Source: Paulownia fortunei
Taxonomy: Eukaryota; Streptophyta; Magnoliopsida; Lamiales; Paulowniaceae
Reading direction: 5' to 3'
DNA: 64,000 nucleotides
NCBI GenBank assembly: GCA_019321725.1
Contig: CM033120.1
Location: 6,577,694 to 6,641,693 of the forward strand
The notes under the pieces are model-generated. The model made no database searches, had not been told where the DNA came from, and worked only from the letters and a program-made list of their open reading frames with translations. Made by a program: the position numbers and the translations under genes. Shown piece after piece: positions 59,165-64,000 of this stretch; the stretch's first letter is position 1, and each line of letters starts with the position of its first letter.

Positions 59165-60046
59165 CAAAAAGAAGGACCGAGACGAAGAATCAAGAGAAGA
59201 CCCATGAATATATGGGATATATTCATGTAATAGAACTAGTTTCTATTTTCATTTTATTACCCTTAGATTAACCTAGATTTATTTTTGTCTCAAATAGATC
59301 GCATAGGAATTGCCCATGATTTTCTAGATTGTGTATGTATTAGATGCATGCGTAGAGTTTATTTAATTGATTTGCTTGTCAATTTATCAAATAAATCAAG
59401 ATTAAAATTGATGAGGTCTTGGTTAACATAAATACCCCACTTGAACTAAAAATCAAGTAAAGGACTTTTTAAACTTCAATTTCAAGTAAATATAGATAAT
59501 TGGGTAGGACCTAATAATCCATGCCTACCATCAAAAGTAGTTGACATGACGACGCTATCTCACTTTGTCATTGGTCATGAGTCATGGAATGATTTTGTAA
59601 TGGAAAATTGTGATCTCTACTAAGCATGGTGATGCCCATGGGATGGACTCGTCTCTACATTGGCCATGAGTCATGGAACATTTTGATGCTCCATCTACAT
59701 GGAGGTTTGATGGGTCTTGGTTGACACTTAGTACCATATGAGTTCATAAAATTGGGGTATATGAGAAGAAGTGAGGTAAAATAGCTTGAAGGTTGTATAG
59801 AGATACAATTGTTAAAAGTTAACAACCTTTCAATATGTTTTATGGGCTCATAATATTGGGGTATACGACATATTGATTGGGCCTCCAGCCCACTAGGAAA
59901 TAAGATTTCCCCAATTACCATTAGGGGTGATGGAATTTGAATGAAATAGTGGGAGATATTTATTACTTAAGACCTTGTTATAAATAAATATGATTTTGAA
60001 AGTATGCTAATTTTTTGCCGCATTTATATTTGTAGATTGTCTATAA
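59165..60046 (+). other. B 5' leader, second part
   Basis: It aligns with A's 23480-24380 (atgggatatatt, ggtaggacc, gatgcccatgggatggactcg, ttcataaaattggggtat). Non-coding. Confidence 0.7.
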
Positions 60047-60910
60047 GTGGCTAAAATTCTACTTGCTTCAAGTTTGGAAGGTAATAAATTAACTGGTCCC
60101 AACTATGTCAATTGGTTGAAGAACCTTCGAATTGTTCAACTATCCGAAAAGAGGGATCACATACTTGATATGATCCCACCACCGGCTGTACTGGAAGACG
60201 TCAGTATGGAGAAGTTTGCAAATTATCATAAGTTGGTTGATGATGATCTGTAAGCACGATGCTATATGATGGCATCGATATCAAATGAGTTACAGAGGCA
60301 ACACGAGGTATATACACATGCACATTATATTTATGTTCGCTTACAAGACTTGTATGGTAAACATACTAGGCAGGCAAGATATCAAATCCAAAAGAGCTTT
60401 TCAAGACCCGTATAACGGAGGGCTCTTCAACCCATGATCATGGATTGAAGATGATAGGCCTGATTGAATGGCTCGAGTCACTTAGACTCGTTATGGATAA
60501 CAAGCTCTATTTAGATCTCATCCTATAGTCTTTGCCTCCATTGTTTGACACCATCATTGTCAACTTCAACATGTATAAAATGAAAACTAGCCTTGCTGAA
60601 CTGGTTAACATGTTGAAGATAGTTGAGTCTACTATGAAGAAGGACAAGCTGATTATGCTTGTTAGATCCTCATCCAACTTAAAGGCTACAAAGTCCAAGA
60701 GAAGTAAGGGGGGAGGAAAGCATTCCTCAAAATCTAAAGGCATGAAGCTAACAAGTGGCATCTCTAAAAGTTCCAATAAGACTGATAACAAGTGCCACTA
60801 CTATTGTAAACCTGGGCATTGGAAGAGAAACTACAAAGAATACCTTGCGAGCCTGAATAGTTCAAGTATTTATTTTGTTGAAGTTAACTTAATAAGTTAA
60901 CGATGCTTCT
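60047..60910 (+). pseudogene. gag: B gag
   Basis: It opens at a GTG where an ATG is expected (VAKILLASSLEGNKLTGPNY, then WLKNLRIV). FANYHKLVDDDL is followed by a stop, and ELQRQHEVY, RLQDLYGKHTRQARYQI and LVMDNKLYLDLIL carry the copia gag core in broken frames. The block from 60532 has LPPLFDTIIVNFNMYK and LAELVNMLKIVESTMKK, then a Lys/Ser-rich linker. The zinc knuckle CHYYCKPGHWKRNYKEY has lost its second and fourth ligands (both Tyr). Confidence 0.85.
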
Positions 60911-60911
60911 T

Positions 60912-61324
60912 AGGTATTGAATACCGATTGTGGGTCTCATCTTTGCAATAATTTTCAAGTGATGGCAAGAAGCAGAAAGCTAAGTAGAGGAGAGACAATC
61001 CAGCGGCTGGGGAATGAAGCAAAAGTTGTTGCATTAACCATAGGAAGTGTTAACTTAACTTTAGGAAATGGAGTATCTTTAATTTTAAATAATTGTCTTT
61101 ATGTTCCAGAGTTAGTTAAGAACATTGTCTCCATTCCTGTTTTGGATGGAGAAGGTTTTACTTTTTCAATAAAACTTGAAAGCTGTTTTATTTTTAAATA
61201 TTCAATTTTGGTTATCTCTGGCATATTGATGAATAGTTTATATTCTATTAATCCTCATAACTCTTTTTTTCATGTTCAACAAAATGAAAGAAAAATAGAT
61301 AATCATAGTTCTCAATTCTTATGA
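60912..61324 (+). pseudogene. pol: B protease
   Basis: LNTDCGSHLCNNFQVMARSR contains the protease site with the catalytic Asp replaced by Asn and the Gly by Asp (DTGCGSH in the family). RLGNEAKVVALTIGSVNLTL and NNCLYVPELVKNIVSIPVLD are the body of the domain. It ends at a TGA before HVRLGYISEKR, where Trp is expected (LWH). Confidence 0.85.
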
Positions 61325-62172
61325 CATGTTAGGTTAGGTTATATCTCTGAGAAAAGAATTCATAAGTAAGCCCAATTGTTCAATCTTTCGAAAGAGCAAG
61401 GAATGCCAACATGTGAGTCATGTCTCAAAGGGAAAATGACCAAATCACCATTTGTTAGACAAGTGCAGCGAGCCAAAAATATATTGGATTTGATCCATTC
61501 ACACGTATGTGGGTCACAAAGTGTTAATACTCGTGGAAACTATAGGTATGGTTATGTCTACCTTATTAAGTATAAATCTGAAACTTTTGAAAAGTTCAAA
61601 GAATTCAGATGTGATGTGGAAAAATAAACTTGTCTAAGTATCAAGGCTCTTCGATTAGATCGAGGAGACGAATACTTGAGCATAGAGTTTCTTGATAATC
61701 TAAAAAAGAATGAGATTCTCTTTTAGTGGACCCCTCTTGCAACTCCCCAACTTAACAAAGTTGCGGAGCATAAAAATTAAACCTTATTGGACATGGTTCG
61801 ATTGATGATGAGTTTCACTGGACTTCCTCTTTTATTCTAGGACTATGCTCTAGAAACAACGATGTATCTATTAAATAGAGTGCCATCAAAGTTGGTGCCT
61901 AAAACACCATATGAGATATGGTGTGGGAAACCACCCTTTTACAAATACCATAAGGTATGGGGGTGTGCTGCTTACGTAAAGCAGCAAGTGGGAGATAAAT
62001 TGGATATGAGATTCAGTTTATGTAGATTCATGGGGTATCCAAAGGAATCTATTGGATACTATTTCTATGAACCATCGGAACAAAAGGTATTTGTTTTGAA
62101 GAATACCACCTTTTTAGAAGAGGAGTTTCTATTAGATAGAAATGGCGAAGTCATAGAACTTGAAGAAATTTA
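61325..62172 (+). pseudogene. pol: B integrase
   Basis: HVRLGYISEKRIHK is the gag-pre-integrase block. PTCESCLKGKMTKSPFV and NILDLIHSHVCGSQSVN lead to the core, with TRGNYRYGYVYLIKYKSETF and RLDRGDEYLS (second Asp). PQLNKVAEHKN-TLLDMVR stands where the catalytic Glu segment (NGVAERRNRTLL) belongs, changed at several sites but keeping the Glu. MYLLNRVPSKLVPKTPYEIW and FMGYPKESIGYYFYEPSEQK follow. Stops occur at about 61625, 61723, 61778 and 61839. Confidence 0.85.
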
Positions 62173-63054
62173 AGAACCACAAAGCCTCCCTAGAGATGCA
62201 GTAATGGGCTAACCAGCTAAAGCTCGGCCTTCAAACACACATTCTCCTAGGAGATCCCATAGGATCTTAAAGCCGCCTGAAAGGTATGGTTTTTTATTAG
62301 AGAACAATAAGGAGAATCTCTCCTTAGACGATGATCTAAGGACTTATGGAGAGGCGATGTCGAACATTAACTCAGGAAGATGGCAAGAAGTCATGCAATT
62401 CGAGATGGACTCCATGTACTCCAACAAGGTATGAACCTTGGTAGACCTACCACAAGGAATAGTTCCTATTGGCTGCAAATAGGTCTACAAGTGGAAGTTT
62501 GGAGTAAATGGAGAGGTAATGACCTACAAAGCACGACTGGTTACGTAAGGTTATACTCAAAAGCAAGGAATTGATTATGAGAAAACTTTTTCGCCAATAG
62601 CGATGCTTAAATCCATTTGGATACTATTAGCCATATCAGCATATATGACTACGAGATATGACAGATGGGTGTGAAGACTGCTTTCCTTAATAGAAATATT
62701 AAGGAAGAGATCTATATGAGGTAACTACAAGGCTTCATACCCAGAGGAAGTGCAAAATATTTCCAAACTCTAGAGATCTATTTATAGACTCGAGCCGACT
62801 TCCCAAAGCTGGAATATCTGGTTCGATGAGGTAATCAAATAGTTTGATTTTTATAAGAATCTTGATAAATCTTGTGTCTATAAGAAGGTTAGTGGAAATG
62901 CAGTGCTATATGTTGACGACATCCTACTCATTGCAAATGATGTAGGGATGCTGCAGTCAACTAAGACTTGGTTGTCTAACCAGTTCTCCGTGAAGGATTT
63001 GGAGAAGCATCATTTATTCTTGGAATAAAAATCTATAAAGATAGGTTAAGAAGG
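62173..63054 (+). pseudogene. pol: B linker and reverse transcriptase
   Basis: The linker has SPRRSHRILKPPERYGFLL. Then EMDSMYSNKV and GCK-VYKWKFGVNGEVMTYK and QKQGIDYEKTFSPIAMLKSI open RT. LYVDDILLIANDVGMLQS contains YVDD (62909-62920). The first catalytic block is disrupted around 62660-62700. Frames change several times. Confidence 0.85.
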
Positions 63055-63886
63055 ATGATCGGGCTATCCCAATCCACGTACATAGACAAAATGCTAAAGA
63101 GGTTTAGCATAGAGGAATCCAAGCGAAGATTCTTGCCAATGAGTCATGGTGTTTCTCTCTCAAAGGTTATATCTCCTAAGACTCTTGAGGAGAGGGAAAG
63201 GATGACCTGCATACCTTATGCATCCGCCATTGGAAGCATAATATATGATATGCTATGTACACGGCTTGATGTCACATATGCTCTAAATGTCACGAGCAGA
63301 TATCAGTCCAATCTAGTTGAGGAACATTGGAAGGCCGTAAAGGTAATCCCGAAGTACTTGAGAAGAACTAAGGATATCTTTCTTATATACAGCTCTGGAG
63401 AATTGAAACTAGAAGGCTATACTGATTCTAGTTTTCAGTCTGATATAGATGACTCAAAGTCAATGTCTTTTATTTATTCACCTTAAATGGTGGTGTCGTC
63501 AACTAGAAGAGTTCCAAGCAAAAGACAACCATTGATTCTACCACCGAAGCTGAATACATTATTGCATGTGATGCATCAAAAGAAGATGTTTGGGTAAGAA
63601 ACTTTATCTAAGAGTTGGGTGTGGTTCCATCCGTTGTTGATCTTGTATTGTATACTATGATAACAATGGAGCTATTGCACAAACAAAAGAGTTAAGATCT
63701 CATCAAAGATCTAAGCACATCATGAGGAGATACCATCTGATCAAAGAGATTATTGGTAGAGGCGATGCTATAGTGGATAGAGTCGCTTCGATAGAAAATA
63801 TAGCAGACCCACTGACCAAACTTCTAGCGCAGAAGGTATTTGATAGACATCCTAAAAAGATGAGCCCAAAATATATGGGCAATTAG
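63055..63886 (+). pseudogene. pol: B RT end and RNase H
   Basis: 143 codons include LSQSTYIDKMLKRFSIEESK, SHGVSLSKV, YASAIGSIIYDMLCTRLDV, the RT end, and KLEGYTDSSFQSDIDDSKS, the first RNase H Asp. In another frame, STTEAEYIIACDASKEDVW carries the catalytic Glu and LRSHQRSKHIMRRYHLI-like text with DPLTKLLAQKVFDRH ends the domain. The natural stop is at about 63884-63886. Confidence 0.85.
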
Positions 63887-63895
63887 CGCTAGGGC

Positions 63896-63905
63896 AAGTG
63901 GGAGA
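63896..63905 (+). promoter_or_regulatory. B polypurine tract
   Basis: aagtgggaga directly before the 3' LTR, identical to that of A. Confidence 0.88.
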
Positions 63906-63906
63906 T

Positions 63907-64000
63907 TGTTAGAGTAGTGTCTGGCGTGCCAATTGGATTGAGCATCCTTTATAATCTTGTATTTGTAAAAATAATCTTTTCTAAATCATATTAATAAAAA
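63907..64000 (+). repeat. B 3' LTR, first 94 bases
   Basis: It starts tgttagagtagtgtctggc and matches 52794-52887 with about ten differences. The rest is outside the window. Confidence 0.9.

Larger units (their letters stand above)
52794..64000 (+). mobile_element. B: copia element related to A, runs off the window
   Basis: A 5' LTR with PBS, gag-PR-INT-RT-RH remnants and a PPT followed by the first 94 bases of the 3' LTR show a complete copia layout. The left flank is caaat (52789-52793). F and X sit in its leader. The pol is close in sequence to A's, but without the tandem array and with gag present. The coding region has many stops and frameshifts. Confidence 0.93.

Noticed and set aside
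58926..59207. 93-codon ORF
   Set aside because: It starts in the solo LTR F and runs into B's leader across an insertion junction.
1..64000. tRNA, rRNA or other structural RNA genes
   Set aside because: No cloverleaf or rRNA signature was noticed; TGGTATCAGAGC-like sites are primer sites, not tRNA genes. A covariance-model scan would be needed to exclude them formally.

Overview
The window is AT-rich flowering-plant (most likely eudicot) nuclear DNA from a repeat-dense, gene-poor region. I see no intact host gene. Almost every base belongs to LTR retrotransposons or pieces of them, mostly in a nested stack. Both superfamilies are present: Ty1/copia (gag-PR-INT-RT-RH order, PBS like TGGTATCAGAGC) and Ty3/gypsy of Athila/Tat type (PBS like TGGCGCCGTTGCC, DLGASIN protease). 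Every coding region carries stops or frameshifts, so nothing here looks autonomous.

Layout. (1) 1-741 is the 3' part of a long copia LTR, called family A here. (2) About 742-1274 and 7356-9474 are two halves of an unrecognised decayed gene or repeat-encoded ORF, split by a copia element ('Copia-1', about 1280-7355) with near-identical LTRs. (3) 9480-18372 is a minus-strand copia element ('G') interrupted by a solo LTR ('X', 12674-15536, TSD cttag). (4) 18373-19904 is a truncated minus-strand A-type LTR. (5) A minus-strand A-type solo LTR (19922-20053 plus 32706-34696, TSD caagt) was split by a complete copia element ('A', 20054-32705, TSD ataac). Element A carries six tandem copies of a ~670-bp piece of its own pol. 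(6) 34765-35960 is a minus-strand copia LTR ('C') with its PBS. (7) 36336-51103 is a gypsy element ('E'). Inside its protease sits a second gypsy element ('D', 39611-48861), which has lost RT, RNase H and integrase and carries an intronless cytokinin-activating LOG-like pseudogene (45481-46125) in its 3' region. (8) 51104-52788 is a minus-strand fragment of X. (9) 52794 to the right edge is a copia element ('B', related to A), with a gypsy solo LTR ('F', 55470-59159, minus) in its leader and a second X solo LTR (56398-58461, TSD tcttg) inside F.

Relative ages follow from the nesting: outer elements are older. Six insertions are dated this way: A in the solo LTR, D in E, F in B, X in F, X in G, and Copia-1 in the decayed ORF. 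The most notable items are the LOG-like sequence captured by a gypsy element, the six-copy internal pol array, the LTR-internal repeats that differ in number between the two LTRs of one element, and a hairpin just upstream of the polypurine tract shared by the two gypsy elements. Family names come from recognising motifs by eye; no searches were run and no percent identities were computed.
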